DNA of 64,000 bases from Alopecurus myosuroides (taxonomy: Eukaryota > Streptophyta > Magnoliopsida > Poales > Poaceae), in contig JAPCYS010001710.1 of the NCBI GenBank assembly GCA_028641055.1, positions 52,505 through 116,504 on the forward strand. The letters run 5' to 3'. Position 1 is the first letter of the stretch; each line of letters begins with the position of its first letter. A program made the position numbers and the translations under genes. The notes below the pieces were generated by a model. That model made no database searches and was not told where the DNA came from. It saw nothing but the letters and a program-made list of their open reading frames with translations. Below, in pieces: positions 23,161 through 32,714 of the stretch.

Positions 23161-23676
23161 AAATCATACCCTAGATATTTATTTTTGGGAGATTTATCAG
23201 GCTGCCCTTAGTTGGTACCACGACCTCAGTTTTGCCCCTAGCGCTGAATGGTGCTCAGTTTTGCCCCTAGTTTGTGCGCAAGAATTCGTTCCGTAACTCT
23301 TGCAGCCACTGGTAGAAAAAAGGCCTTCCATACGCCCCCATCAGTCCCCAAACGTTGCGCACCGTGACTAATGAGTCTTTAGTCCCGGGTCGGGGAGACC
23401 CGCGACAGAAGGTCATGCGTCGCGGGTTGGGAAGCGCGTTGAGGCGCGTGGAGGGCATTAATTCCGGTTGGCCTGGCCGCCCGGGACTAATTGTCCTTTA
23501 GTCCGGTTGGCGTGGCCACCCGGGACTAAAGATCAAACTGCTCGCCTCCCGCGCGGCGGTTTTTATTTCGCGAGCGAGGCAGAAGGGCGCCATTGCTACA
23601 GTGCGCGTCCGAGTCTCTGTTTCTTCCTCTCTTCTCTTCTCTTCCCTCTCTTCGATCTTCCTCCACCAAGCACACC

Positions 23677-24375
23677 ATGCCTGAAGTTTGGGAGAGATAC
23701 ACGGGTCCCACACCATGCGGCAAGCGTCTCGACGTGTGCTACACCAACAGTTGCGAGAGTCTCCCCGGTGCTCTTGGGCATTTGACCAATCTCTATTTCT
23801 CCTCTCCCGATGAACACCGGTTCTTCGGGCTTGATCTGGAGTATACGGCGGATCAACGGGATGTTATCGTCATCCAGATTGCGTTCAAGGAGGCCGTTTT
23901 GGTCTTCCAATGGTCAAGGTAACGCACACGTACAATCTTGCATCTTCGATTTGTTTGTTGCATTTGAAGAATACATGTGTTGCAACATATCTAACACGTA
24001 TCAAATTTTTGTTGTTGCAGTAGTTCAAAGCATTATCCGACACTTGTTGATTTTCTTGTCAACAAGGGGTATGACTTTTGCAGCGTTGACATCACGCAAG
24101 ACCGTCCGAAGTTGATGCGCTTGGGTATTGTGATACCTGAAGATCACTACATTGATCTTCAGGATCTTATCCATTTGAACGGGGCAAAGACCGGGATGGA
24201 TCGCATGGCAACTGCCTTAATCCACGAGGGCTACGAAACCATGAAGTCTGGTTTCCCCTCGATGAATCACTTGTATTGGGAGAAGACCCCACTGGACTTG
24301 ACGAACGTCAAGTATGCAGCCATAGATGCATACGTCTCCTACGAGTTGTTCCGCATCTACTCGACGGAGCCATAG
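23677..24375 (+). CDS. WRN-type DEDDy 3'-5' exonuclease, two exons (23677-23918, 24021-24375)
   Basis: The predicted product is a 198-aa single-domain 3'-5' exonuclease of the DnaQ/RNase D superfamily, most like plant Werner-type exonucleases. All catalytic residues are present: Exo I FFGLDLEYT (Asp53, Glu55), Exo II DITQDRPKL (Asp108), and Exo III Tyr179 and Asp183 in YAAIDAYVSYEL, the DEDDy signature. The 102-bp intron (23919-24020) has gt...ag ends and a T-rich tttttgttgttgcag acceptor. It splits a codon after base 2, and the joined frame has no stop. The ATG at 23677 follows a pyrimidine-rich leader and gives a normal family start, with about 45 residues before Exo I. It lacks a helicase, HRDC domain and transit peptide. 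It is the only intact gene in the window and lies wholly inside a CACTA element. Its expression and substrate are unknown. Confidence 0.85.
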
Positions 24376-24859
24376 ATGTATGCGTTCGATATATATGCAT
24401 GTAATGGGTATCTTAGTATGTAATGGATATCTTAGTATTGTCAGACTTATGTTTGTGTTATGTGTGATCGTAAGACTCTATGTTATGAATGTGATATGAT
24501 TGTGTTCTATTCATGATTGTGATGTCTCTACTCGTATTTTACTTGTGATTTAATTATCACTTGTCTTTTGTTGTTCATAAAACTATTTTTGTTTCCTAGT
24601 TTTAAATGACTTGGAAAAATTTGCAAAGTGTTAAAGTGTAATGGATATTATTTCTATATTAATTCCTAGCTATACTATTTCTATATTATGTCAAACACAC
24701 GTTTCAAAACAAGCAAAAACAAAAACACATCAAGAAAACAAACAAAAACACATCAAGAAAACAAAACAGAAAAACTACAGTTTCTATATATCTGTTCACC
24801 AAAAATTAATCTAAGCCAGGAAAACATATATCTAGTCAATACCAAACTCATCCAGTATT
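24376..24859. other. AT-rich CACTA interior, no gene
   Basis: This stretch follows the exonuclease stop codon and probably includes its 3' UTR. An acaaaaacacatcaagaaaac-type motif is repeated at about 24720-24765. No reading frame is recognisable. Confidence 0.5.
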
Positions 24860-25034
24860 AAAATGAATTAGTATTATTTTTCTTAATTTTTTGATATATT
24901 ATTTGTATTTTTAAGATTTTAAAATGAATTAGTATTATTTTTCTTAATTTTTTGATATATTATTTGTATTTTTAAGATTTTAAAATGAATTAGTATTATT
25001 TTTCTTAATTTTTTGATATATTAATAGTATTTTT
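24860..25034. repeat. 61-bp tandem repeat, about 2.9 copies
   Basis: Copies start at 24860, 24921 and 24982, each with aaaatgaattagtattattt. The first two are essentially identical. The third diverges after ttgatatatta. Near-identity of the copies means the expansion is recent. It is AT-rich and encodes nothing. Confidence 0.92.
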
Positions 25035-25215
25035 AGAAATAATATAAATTAAAAAGTTAATGTTTATTTATTTATTCAAAATTATTAATTACATCATTAC
25101 TTTTGTTTATTAAAAGATTTATTTGAAATTCAAACAATAAAGAAATGTGGCATCGACCAACATGTTAATAAGATTGATATGATACTACTATCACATACAT
25201 GCGTGCAAAACACTT

Positions 25216-25300
25216 GGATGCGGGACGGTATAGAACTCGGAAGTTAAGCGTGCTAGTGCTAGAGTAGTGGGAGGATGGGTGACCGAGCGGGAAGTTTGAC
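25216..25300 (+). ncRNA. 5S rRNA-derived segment (not a functional 5S gene)
   Basis: The plus strand retains, in 5S order, a ggatgcgg start, gaactcggaagttaagcg with the Pol III A box (aagttaagcgtgct, 25241-25254), agagtagt, and the C box ggatgggtgacc (25273-25284) followed by gggaagt. The first part of 5S between ggatgcg and gaactc is largely deleted, and the terminal stem partner is not conserved. It therefore cannot fold as a ribosomal 5S. The internal promoter boxes are the best-kept part. No T-run terminator follows closely. Confidence 0.75.
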
Positions 25301-26110
25301 CATGAGTAAGTAATTTGACTAGAGATAATTATAGTTAGACGCTAAGCAAATAATACAAATTCTGAAAAAAAGGGAGTGAAAAAAGGGAGTGAAAAAAAGG
25401 GAGAGAAAAATTGGTGTGAAAAAAATTAGAAATCCAAATGAATTAAGGAAATAAAGAAATAAAGTCTAGTCCCGGTTCAGGTGGCCAACCGGGACTAAAG
25501 GTCCTCCGCCCCTCGGCTCCGCCACCCGCCCACGTGGCCGGGGCTTTAGTCCCGGTTCGTAATCGACGCGACTATAGGGGGGGGTCTTTAGTCGCGCATA
25601 GCTAGTCCCGGTTGCTCGGTCGGGACTACTGGCCCTGGCGAACCGGGACTATAGACCTATTTTCTACCAGTGAGCCTCTGCTGACTTGTGGGACCCTTAA
25701 TGCAACCGTTTGACTGGTGACTTATGGGACCCAGAAGACAACCGCGGGTCGCGGCAGTGCATGACATCGGGTCGAGAGGCTTGGTTGTGGACGATTCAGC
25801 AAAGTGAACTCACTGGGCGGTACCACCTGTAAGCTCCGGACGACTTCAAACTCACTTGGCGATCCCACTTGGAAGCTCCAGACTCACTTCGGTAACGCCA
25901 CCAGACGGAATCGACTTCAAAACTCACAGATCCGACCTCTCCATAGTAGCTGCGCACGAGGTAAGGGCAAAACTGAGCACTATTCTGCGCTAGGCGTAAA
26001 ACTGAATAGTCGAAATCCGTTGTGGGCAATTCGAAACAGCCTTATGTTTTTGAGGGAAAAATCATATGCTTGATGCAAACGAACCCAATGTCCACACTGG
26101 ACCGGTATAA

Positions 26111-26747
26111 GGGCATCTCCAGTCGTTGCGCCCCCCAGGACGCAAAAACCCTCGCTTTTTTTCCGCCGCGGCGCGAAACGGCGCTATTCTGGGAACTGGG
26201 GGGGCGCGTTTCCCAGCCGTGAACCCAGGTCGCCCCCCCCCCCCCAGCGGCGACTCGGCCAAATTTGGGCAATCAAAAAAAAATCCCACCAAATAAATAG
26301 AGTTTTGCCACACAAATAAATAGAGTTTTGCCACACAAATAAATAGTTCAACAATTTTTTAAAAAAGTACACTAGTCATCGTCCTCAACTAGCCGGCAGT
26401 GGTTTGTCTCGTCGATCTTGTGCGATGGTGGCCGACAGCGGCGGCGTGGAGTGCGGCCGTTGGGGTGGCGACGACGAGGCGGGCGAGCAGAAAAGACGAG
26501 TCGGGGGTGGGGAAAGTGGGCAAATAGCGCTCCCCTCGCCGACAGCGCTGGCCCACGCGCTTTTCCTTTCGCCGCCCCCAAGGCCGAACCCAACGGGCTG
26601 GGTTCCGCCTGGGGGCGGCGGCGCTAATTTCCGCCGAAACGGCGCTTTTTCAGATCCTGGGGGGCGACTGGTGAAAAAACGGCGCTTTTCGCGTCAAACG
26701 GCGCTAATTTGCGTCCTGGGGGCTCTGGGGGACGACTGGAGATGCCC
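26111..26747. mobile_element. PIF/Harbinger-type MITE
   Basis: The inverted ends GGGCATCTCCAGTCGT and ACGACTGGAGATGCCC are perfect over 16 bp. The target duplication is taa (26108-26110 and 26748-26750), the preferred Harbinger site. The 637-bp interior is GC-rich near each end (gcgtcctggg/cccaggacgc) with a short tandem repeat of aaataaatagagttttgccacac (26291-26340) in the middle. There is no transposase. Confidence 0.9.
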
Positions 26748-26750
26748 TAA

Positions 26751-27459
26751 GTATCAACCAGAAGGGTCGTAGGCCCATGCATCCCAAAGCTGCAGCTAGG
26801 ACCTGGTGGACAGATCTTGATTCAGTTCCCATAAAAAATAGTTCCGCTACTTCAATGGTGTCGACTGTCGAGCGTTTGGACGACACTGCTAAATGGAAGG
26901 AAGCTCAAATGGGTCGATTGCCGGGCACAATCCGCCCCTTTTGGTGACCCCATAAGAGATGCATACTATCCAGCTGCTTGCTCGTAGTCCGACGGAAACC
27001 CAGCCGCGCCGTTTCTGTAGCAGTCTCGGACGGGCCGGTCACCATCCAATCTGATGTGTTGGGGTGACGATGGTATCCTCACCCTGACGTGGACAGCGGA
27101 AAATGTCAACTCCATCGATCCAACACACTCCCGTTACAAACGACTCAGAAGCCAATATATCTCAGTAACTTGGTATTGTTAATTACCAGCTGCTTCCGCA
27201 ATACAGGGGTGGCTGCTGGAAAATATCAATTGTTTATAAATAGGCGCAGGAACGAACCATACGTCAAAGCCATTTTTTTCTCGTTTTTCGACAAAGGCAT
27301 TTTTGTTTAACCAAGAAAGTCACGTCAAGGCGGTGCAAGCATGTAAAGTTCACGTCCGGCCATGCCCCCTTTTTTTCGAAAAGGTCAAAGGATATTTTTA
27401 TCAACAACAGTATAAAGAAATTTATAAGTTAAAAAAAATTACAAATAGTTGTTCAGACC
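26751..27459. other. Unassigned sequence with a repeated gene-upstream block
   Basis: No reading frame is credible. A block at about 27065-27135 (tgacgatggtatcct, then tgacgtggacag, tcaactccat, aacacactccc) recurs in diverged form at 29833-29915 and 56606-56665. The second of these lies just upstream of the receptor-kinase pseudogene. This suggests copies of one promoter region in a former gene cluster. Confidence 0.45.
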
Positions 27460-29209
27460 AACTAGCGACGAAAAAAAAAAACTTTCCCCTCCCCTCCCGG
27501 GTCGCACGCACGAGCGACCCCGGGGGCCGAACCCTAGCCAGCGAAACCAGCCGCCACGAGCTCGCCCGGCCGCTGCCGCCGTCGGCCTTGGCGGTGGTGG
27601 CGGCCCCCTGGTCGTCAAAGGCGGCGGGGAGGAGGCGCACCCTGAGACCCGACCTCGTGCGGAGAAGGGCCTCTATTGGGCGGCGCACGGCGGGAGTGTA
27701 GATGCGGCGGAGCGGGCTGGTGGCCAGGCGGAGTTCCTGGAGCTCGGAGCAGGGCGTGGCCATGGCACTGCAGAGGCGGCGGCGCGGGCCTTGCGACCGC
27801 GCGACTTCTTGACGCCATGGAGGCGGGCCGGCGGCGCCTGGTCGTCAGGGCCACCTCCTGGAGACGGCGACATGCCGTGGTGGTGCCGGCGTTGAAGATC
27901 TTGAAGATGGCGCTGCGGGCTAGATTGGGCTCTCCTTGGGCCCGATCTGGGTATGTGGGCCAGGCTGAACCGCAGCTGTCCGGAGTGTGACAACAGCGGG
28001 TCACCGGGTCCTCGACCTCGCTGGAGGTGCCTGAGGGAGCTGCCGGGGGGGGGGGGTCTGCCTGGTCGTAGGAGGAAGAAAGGGGAGCTCTCGGTGGGCG
28101 GCGCTCGGAGTGGAGGCAGCGACGACACGACGAGACGGAGAGGAGTGGTGAGGCCGGGAGGAGATTCGGGGACGGCGGCGTGCGACGTGGGGACGTGGCG
28201 ACGTCGCTTCTTTGCGACAGCGAGGGTTCCTGGCGGTGGCGCATGTCATCCAGGGCCTTGAGGCGATGTTGGTAGCGCGGCGACAGCGCCCCTGCGCTGG
28301 TTTTTTGAGGCAAGGATCTCGCAGCGGAGCCAGAGCGGGCGTCGTTCGTCCGCTGGCGGCGTGGGCCAGATTCCGCCGTAGCACTGCTGTCAGGAGTTGA
28401 CATAGGTGATGCGGCGGGTCTTCGACCGCGCAGAAGGTGGAAGAAAGGTGGGGGCTGCGGATAGAAGGAGTGCTCTCGTCGGTGTGCAGGTCGCAGGTGA
28501 ACCACAACACGACTACTTGATGGTGAAGGCTGCGGCGGCGGCGGTGTGTTCAACTTGGACGTTTTTCCCAGTCGTGTGGGAAGGGCAGGAGGTGCGTGGC
28601 AATCCAGACGAAAGTCCAGCCTGGCTTTGGCCGGTGCCGGCGACAACGGCGTCTGTGGATGTCGTCCCCTTCCTGGAGGTGTCACCGAGGTGTGCCGACA
28701 CATTCCTCGCCCTCTCCCTGGTCTGGTTGATGTCTCCAGGTGAAAGCCTAGGTTCGGAGTGGACCTGCGCGATGGCGGCGTCTTCGACGTCGTCCCTCTG
28801 GTGAGAGCATTGCGTTTGGAGACAAGGCATTGAAGTCCCTTGTTGTATTCCTTCGGTGCTCGCCGCTATCCAAGTGGAGTTGCAGGGGCGCCATGCACTC
28901 CCTCGCTAGCGGTGTTCGAGTGGGACCTCCTCGGGGCGGATCGAGTCCCACCACCCTTCTCCTTTGGGTGGTGCGTCGACAAGGGATGTCAAGTTGGAGT
29001 TGTTCTTCCTTGGAGGCTCTAGCTTCGGCGGAGACGCAGCTCCGCTCTTTGGTTAGGATAGGTCTTTTCTTGTTTTTGGTTGTTGTGTGTGTGTGGGGGC
29101 TGTCCTCGGAGTTTGTGACAGTGTTGTGCGCAACGCTTGTACTCAAACCTCTATCTACTATAAAAATCAAGTGCGCAATTGCGTACCCTCGAAAAAAAAC
29201 TAGCGACGA
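27460..29209 (+). mobile_element. Poly(A)-tailed GC-rich retroposon with 12-bp target duplication
   Basis: The direct repeat aactagcgacga flanks the insert (27460-27471 and 29198-29209). The right end is a poly(A) of eight (29192-29199) after ctataaaaatcaagtgcgcaattgcgtaccctcg, the signature of target-primed reverse transcription. The 1.7-kb interior is GC-rich and starts with aaccctagcc-type leader sequence like that of genes and LINE 5' UTRs. I find no RT or endonuclease motif in any frame. It is therefore either a non-autonomous LINE relative or a retrocopied transcript. The long frame on the minus strand is Ser/Arg/Pro low-complexity and is not counted as a gene. Confidence 0.75.
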
Positions 29210-30036
29210 CTAAATGGAAGGAAGGAGCCGAAGATGTCGCCGGCTGTTCTCCCCTCTCTTTCACCGGAGCTGGGTAAAACTTGTCATATTAAAGTTTATT
29301 GTAGTCGACTGACAAGAAATCGTTGTGCTAAGGCCTCAAAAGACCGTATCGCTGTCAACCATCACCAATGATGACACCGGTAAATTGGAAGAGTTAAACC
29401 TACAACTACAAGAACGAATACGGAGACTACCGTTTCAAAGACGGCAAAGATCTCAGAAAGATTCGTCGGACAAACAACTCCACCAGCGCGGCACATCATC
29501 GGAGCAATGGTATGACGGGAATGATCTTGTTCTTACTCTAGTAAGTCGCAACGACTATACCATCCCAAGAAGAGAAACAAGCTAAAAAGAAACGAAAACC
29601 CTCCGATCGTTCTAGTTTTCCATAAAACGGAATCGTACCTAGACTTGTCATTTTGTCTATCTCGCTAGCACTTATGTTTCCAGTGAGACGTACTCATTGA
29701 CAGCTCTGCTGATCTTTTAAATTCTACTATCTGCACAAAATAGGTAGTACATAATTATTATGTGGGTGAGAGCATATAACGACGTACTTCCTTTCCATAA
29801 GAAACAAGTTCTAGCCATATCAAATCCGCAATGACGGTGGCACCCCAACTCCGACGTGGACAGCACAACTGAAAACTCCAACACAGTCGACTCCTAAACC
29901 AGAATTCCAAAACCTTTGCATTATTAGTCATCTGCGGCCGCAATGGAACGTTCCTGGATGCTGCTTCCCTAATAGCATATTTAGCTCGTATACCAAGGTT
30001 CGATGCAAGTACTTTTCTCCCATAGCCCACGGCTTA
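29210..30036. other. Unassigned sequence upstream of the receptor-kinase pseudogene
   Basis: No known domain is seen in any frame. It includes the second copy of the repeated upstream block (29833-29915). It ends at the Harbinger MITE that sits in front of the pseudogene start codon. Confidence 0.5.
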
Positions 30037-30428
30037 GGCTGGTGCCAACGCGGGCGGTAAGGGGGGGCGAGAGGGGGCCTTACCGCCCCGCGCGGGGCGA
30101 TAGCGGGCGAGAGGCGGGGCGAGAGTGGGCAGGCGGGCGATGGCGGGCTCGCCCGGCGATAGGGGGCGATATCGCCCGCTATCGCCCGCGTTGGCGGGGC
30201 GAGAGGGAGGGTCAGGGGCGAGAGCGGGGGCGATAGCACAGGCGACACGGTGCCAATGGGGGCGATAGGCCGGGCGATAGTGAGGAGAGAAGTGTGGTAG
30301 TGCGGGTTATAGCCCGTGCACTGGCACCGTGCCGTGAGAGTGACGTGAGAGTGGGGTGATAGTGAGGGAAAAAAGCTTACGTGGCGGGGCTATAGCCCGT
30401 GAGAAGGGATGATGCATTGGCACCAGCC
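30037..30428. mobile_element. PIF/Harbinger-type MITE just upstream of the kinase pseudogene
   Basis: The ends are GGCTGGTGCCAACGC and GCATTGGCACCAGCC, inverted repeats with one mismatch. The target duplication is tta (30034-30036 and 30429-30431). The 392-bp interior is packed with gggcgatagcg/cgctatcgccc motifs and is very GC-rich in its left half. It lies 30 bp before the pseudogene ATG at 30459, so it would have separated the gene from its promoter. Confidence 0.88.
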
Positions 30429-30458
30429 TTAGTGCTAAGATTTTGGCCAGATCAATTG

Positions 30459-30952
30459 ATGGGTTCGCTGGCTCTCGCCACCTGCACCACCGCCCTGATC
30501 ATTCTGTTCTTGCCGTTGGGCATTTCCGTTGACCGGCTTGTCCCTGGCAAGCCGCTGTCCGCCGGCAACACCATCGTCTCCGATGGTGGATCCTTCGCTT
30601 TTGGCTTCTTCAACCCCTCCAATTCGACTTCAGCCAAGGTGTATCTTGGCATATGGTACAACGATATCCCTGAGCATACCGTGGTGTGGGTCGCAAACCG
30701 AGAAACTCCAGCAATCAACACCACTTCCTCTCCACCATCGCTCTCCCTCACGAACAATTCCCGTCTCGTTCTCTCCGATGGTGATGGCCATGTCGTTTGG
30801 ACGACGCCCAACATGGACACTGTCATCGGCTTGTCTACCCGACGGCCGTGCTTCTGAACACCGGCAACCTCGTCATCGCTCACCAAACGGCACCACGCTA
30901 TGGCAGAGCTTTGAACAACTGACTGACTCCTTCATCCCACTACGCCACGTTA
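30459..30952 (+). pseudogene. S-domain receptor-like kinase, 5' part (signal peptide and B-lectin)
   Basis: G-type lectin S-receptor kinases are plasma-membrane receptors. The ATG at 30459 opens a signal peptide (MGSLALATCTTALIILFLPL) and the B-lectin domain, with SFAFGFFNPSNSTSAKVYLG, WYNDIPEHTVVWVANRETPA and LVLSDGDGHVVWTT. A shift near 30815 and another near 30885 interrupt it. TLWQSFEQLTDSFIP then follows in a third frame at about 30893-30945. The gene breaks off at about 30952 at a palindromic array. The continuation (RLVSWKSS...) lies at 55140 on the same strand, with about ten residues lost. It is a dead gene, split by about 24 kb of insertions. Confidence 0.88.
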
Positions 30953-31275
30953 TATATATAGGGGCACTTTGATAGTGGCACTTTCAAAGTGCCACTATAA
31001 GTCATGGCATTTAGTGGCACTTTGGCAAAGTGCCACTATAGGTCATGACATTTAGGGGCACTTTGGCGAAGTGCCACTATAGGTCATGGCATTTAGTGGC
31101 ACTTTGGCGAAGTGCCACTATAGGTCATGGCATTTAGTGACACTTTGACAAAGTGCCACAATATGTATGACCTATCGTGGCACTTTGGTTAAAACTGCCA
31201 CAATAGACATTTAGTGCCATTTTGTTAAAATGCTACTAAATGACATGGCTTATTGTGGTATTTTGGTAATTTGAT
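30953..31275. repeat. 41-bp palindromic tandem array
   Basis: Units of 41 bp start near 31008, 31049, 31090 and 31131, each containing gtggcactttgg and its near-perfect complement aagtgccac, so each unit can fold as a hairpin. Flanking units are more diverged and fade out by 31275. Such arrays are common as subterminal repeats of CACTA-like elements, but I see no element end beside it. It lies exactly at the break of the receptor-kinase gene. Confidence 0.8.
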
Positions 31276-31508
31276 ATTATAGGTAACAATATTTAGGGGT
31301 TGTTTGACGCAATTTGTACAAGTTATGAGTCTCACGATTGGCACGTCGACTGATGCAATGTGAAATATTTCAGCTAGTACCGAAAGATATACGTACGTGC
31401 AGCTAGTGTTAGTCCATTGATCAGCTAGCTAGCTATTCCATTGATCGTTTGTATGGAGCTGGCCAATTAAATGGACGTACCAGGTTTGCATGGATCGTGT
31501 GGGCTAGC
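31276..31508. other. No identified feature
   Basis: Noncoding sequence with several agctagct motifs but no ends of a known element. Confidence 0.4.
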
Positions 31509-31511
31509 TAG

Positions 31512-31794
31512 GAGCAAGTACAATAGGACCATATAAGCGGGCTATAAGAAATTAAATAATATATCTGTGCTTAGTTGGATGAGAGAGAAGAGGAGAGAGA
31601 AGAGAAGCGGGCTACAAGATAGTAGCCAGCTCTTGCAGTGCTCATAGGCACTTTGCGAGTGTAAGGTGGGCCATGTGTTTGATAAAATAGTGCATGTATA
31701 TAGTATACTATTGTACATGTTGGCTATAAGCTAGCTATAAGATGACATGGCAATGCCTTATAGCCAGCAGCCGGCTCTATTATTAACCATGCTC
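31512..31794. mobile_element. MITE with tag target duplication
   Basis: The ends gagcaagtacaatagg and ctattattaaccatgctc are imperfect inverted repeats. The inner ctataag/cttatag parts also pair. The flanks are tag (31509-31511 and 31795-31797). Length is 283 bp. A 3-bp duplication suggests a Harbinger-like family, but tag is not the usual taa/tta, so the superfamily is left open. Confidence 0.7.
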
Positions 31795-31943
31795 TAGTCA
31801 AGGAAAGTAAACACATGTGCTAGGCACGGTGCTCGAGGTTACGGTAGAAGATTGACTCCTTGGCATATGAATACGTGACCAAATATGGTGATGCGTGCAG
31901 GCCTGCGGTTCCTGGTCACGTCAATTAACCCGTTAACAACATA

Positions 31944-32193
31944 CTCCCCTCCGTCCTAAAATAAGTGTACGTTTTCCTTTTATGAATCAATTGTTTAAAG
32001 TTTGACCAACTTTATTGGAAAACGTAACAACATTTATGATACTAAATTGGTATGGTTATATCCGTTTTGAAATATACTTTTATAATACATGAATATATAT
32101 GTATATTGATGTTATTTTGTATAAAGTTGGTCAAAGTTTTAAATTTTTTGACCAAGACAATTCTAGAGGTACACTTATTCAGGACGGAGAGAG
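31944..32193. mobile_element. Stowaway MITE (Tc1/mariner)
   Basis: The ends are ctcccctccgtcctaaaataagtg and cacttattcaggacggagag, flanked by ta (31942-31943 and 32194-32195). This is the classic Stowaway end CTCCCTCCGT with a TA target. The 250-bp AT-rich interior contains the usual agtttgacca/tggtcaaag pair. Confidence 0.95.
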
Positions 32194-32389
32194 TACTTTT
32201 GCCAACTATTTTTGTTCATCGGATAAACAGCGCGAGGAAAAGCTGCAAAACGGTCACGATTATCTTTGAAAGATCACGCTCTCGCCGGCTGAGAAGATAT
32301 ACTCGAAGCAAAGGCATCGGAGATTTTACGGAGCCAAGGCGCACAACCGGCATCCTTTGTCGTGAGTTGTTTCGATCTTCCAATCGCCA

Positions 32390-32593
32390 CCTGTGAAAGA
32401 ATCAGACCAGTGATTGCTAATAGATGGTGGGGAGTGGATAATGGGAAGAAAAAGATCCACCGGAGATCATGGTCATGGCTATCAACACCTAAAGCCATGG
32501 AGGGTATGGGGTTCCGAGACTTTGCTATATTAACCAGGCGATGCTTGCTAAGCAAGGCTAGAGGTTATTAACTGCCCTGGGATCTTTGTGTGC
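32390..32593 (+). pseudogene. LINE ORF2 fragment (C-terminal zinc-binding region)
   Basis: The plus frames give CERIRPVIANRWWGVDNGKK, WLSTPKAMEGMGFRDFAIL and, after a shift, RLLTALGSLCA. These match the post-RT region of plant LINE ORF2 (FWWG..., GG(M/L)GFRD, S-L-C-A). It is cut on the right at 32594 by the tail of another LINE. Confidence 0.8.
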
Positions 32594-32710
32594 ATTTTTT
32601 TTTTCTGATAAAGGGAAGTATATTTAATATCACGGAGATACAAATTACACCCGGCTCTACCAGAACGCAATGAATGCACACAGCCGAAAAGCAATAAAAA
32701 GAAGAAATAA
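32594..32710 (-). mobile_element. 3' end of a second LINE, with poly(A)
   Basis: A run of T (32594-32606, so a poly(A) on the minus strand) is followed by ctgataaagggaagtatatttaatatcac. The same kind of conserved 3' end is seen in many grass LINEs. It interrupts the plus-strand LINE fragment. Nothing coding is left. Confidence 0.55.
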
Positions 32711-32714
32711 AAAG

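Larger units (their letters stand above)
23307..25672 (+). mobile_element. Non-autonomous CACTA element carrying an exonuclease gene
   Basis: The ends CACTGGTAGAAAA and TTTTCTACCAGTG are perfect 13-bp inverted repeats of CACTA type. The 3-bp target duplication agc flanks them (23304-23306 and 25673-25675). Subterminal copies of ttagtcccgg/ccgggactaa occur in both arms (23377-23535 and 25465-25655), as CACTA transposases require. No transposase gene is inside. The 2366-bp interior holds an intact two-exon exonuclease gene on the plus strand, a 61-bp tandem repeat and a 5S-like segment. It would need an autonomous CACTA element to move. Confidence 0.9.
23169..26058. mobile_element. Outer inverted-repeat DNA element (possible Mutator/hAT type) hosting the CACTA element
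   Basis: Segments 23226-23280 and 25951-26005 are inverted copies of each other. The best 43 bases match at about 38 positions and the similarity extends to gtgcgca. They carry the phrase tcagttttgcccctag, repeated within each arm. Both arms can be followed outwards to aggctg. The flanks show aaatcata at 23161-23168 and 26059-26066, a possible 8-bp target duplication. The CACTA element 23307-25672 lies between the arms. The arms are certain; the exact ends and superfamily are tentative. Confidence 0.5.

Noticed and set aside
25216..25300. A functional 5S rRNA gene
   Set aside because: The first third is largely deleted and the closing stem cannot form. Only the promoter boxes remain.
27615..28703. 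A 362-aa open frame on the minus strand
   Set aside because: It is Ser/Arg/Pro-rich low complexity opposite a GC-rich retroposon, crosses its whole interior without a domain, and several other frames are equally open. GC-rich composition explains it.
30959..31200. A CRISPR-like array of regular repeats
   Set aside because: The units are contiguous 41-bp palindromes without unique spacers, in a plant genome.
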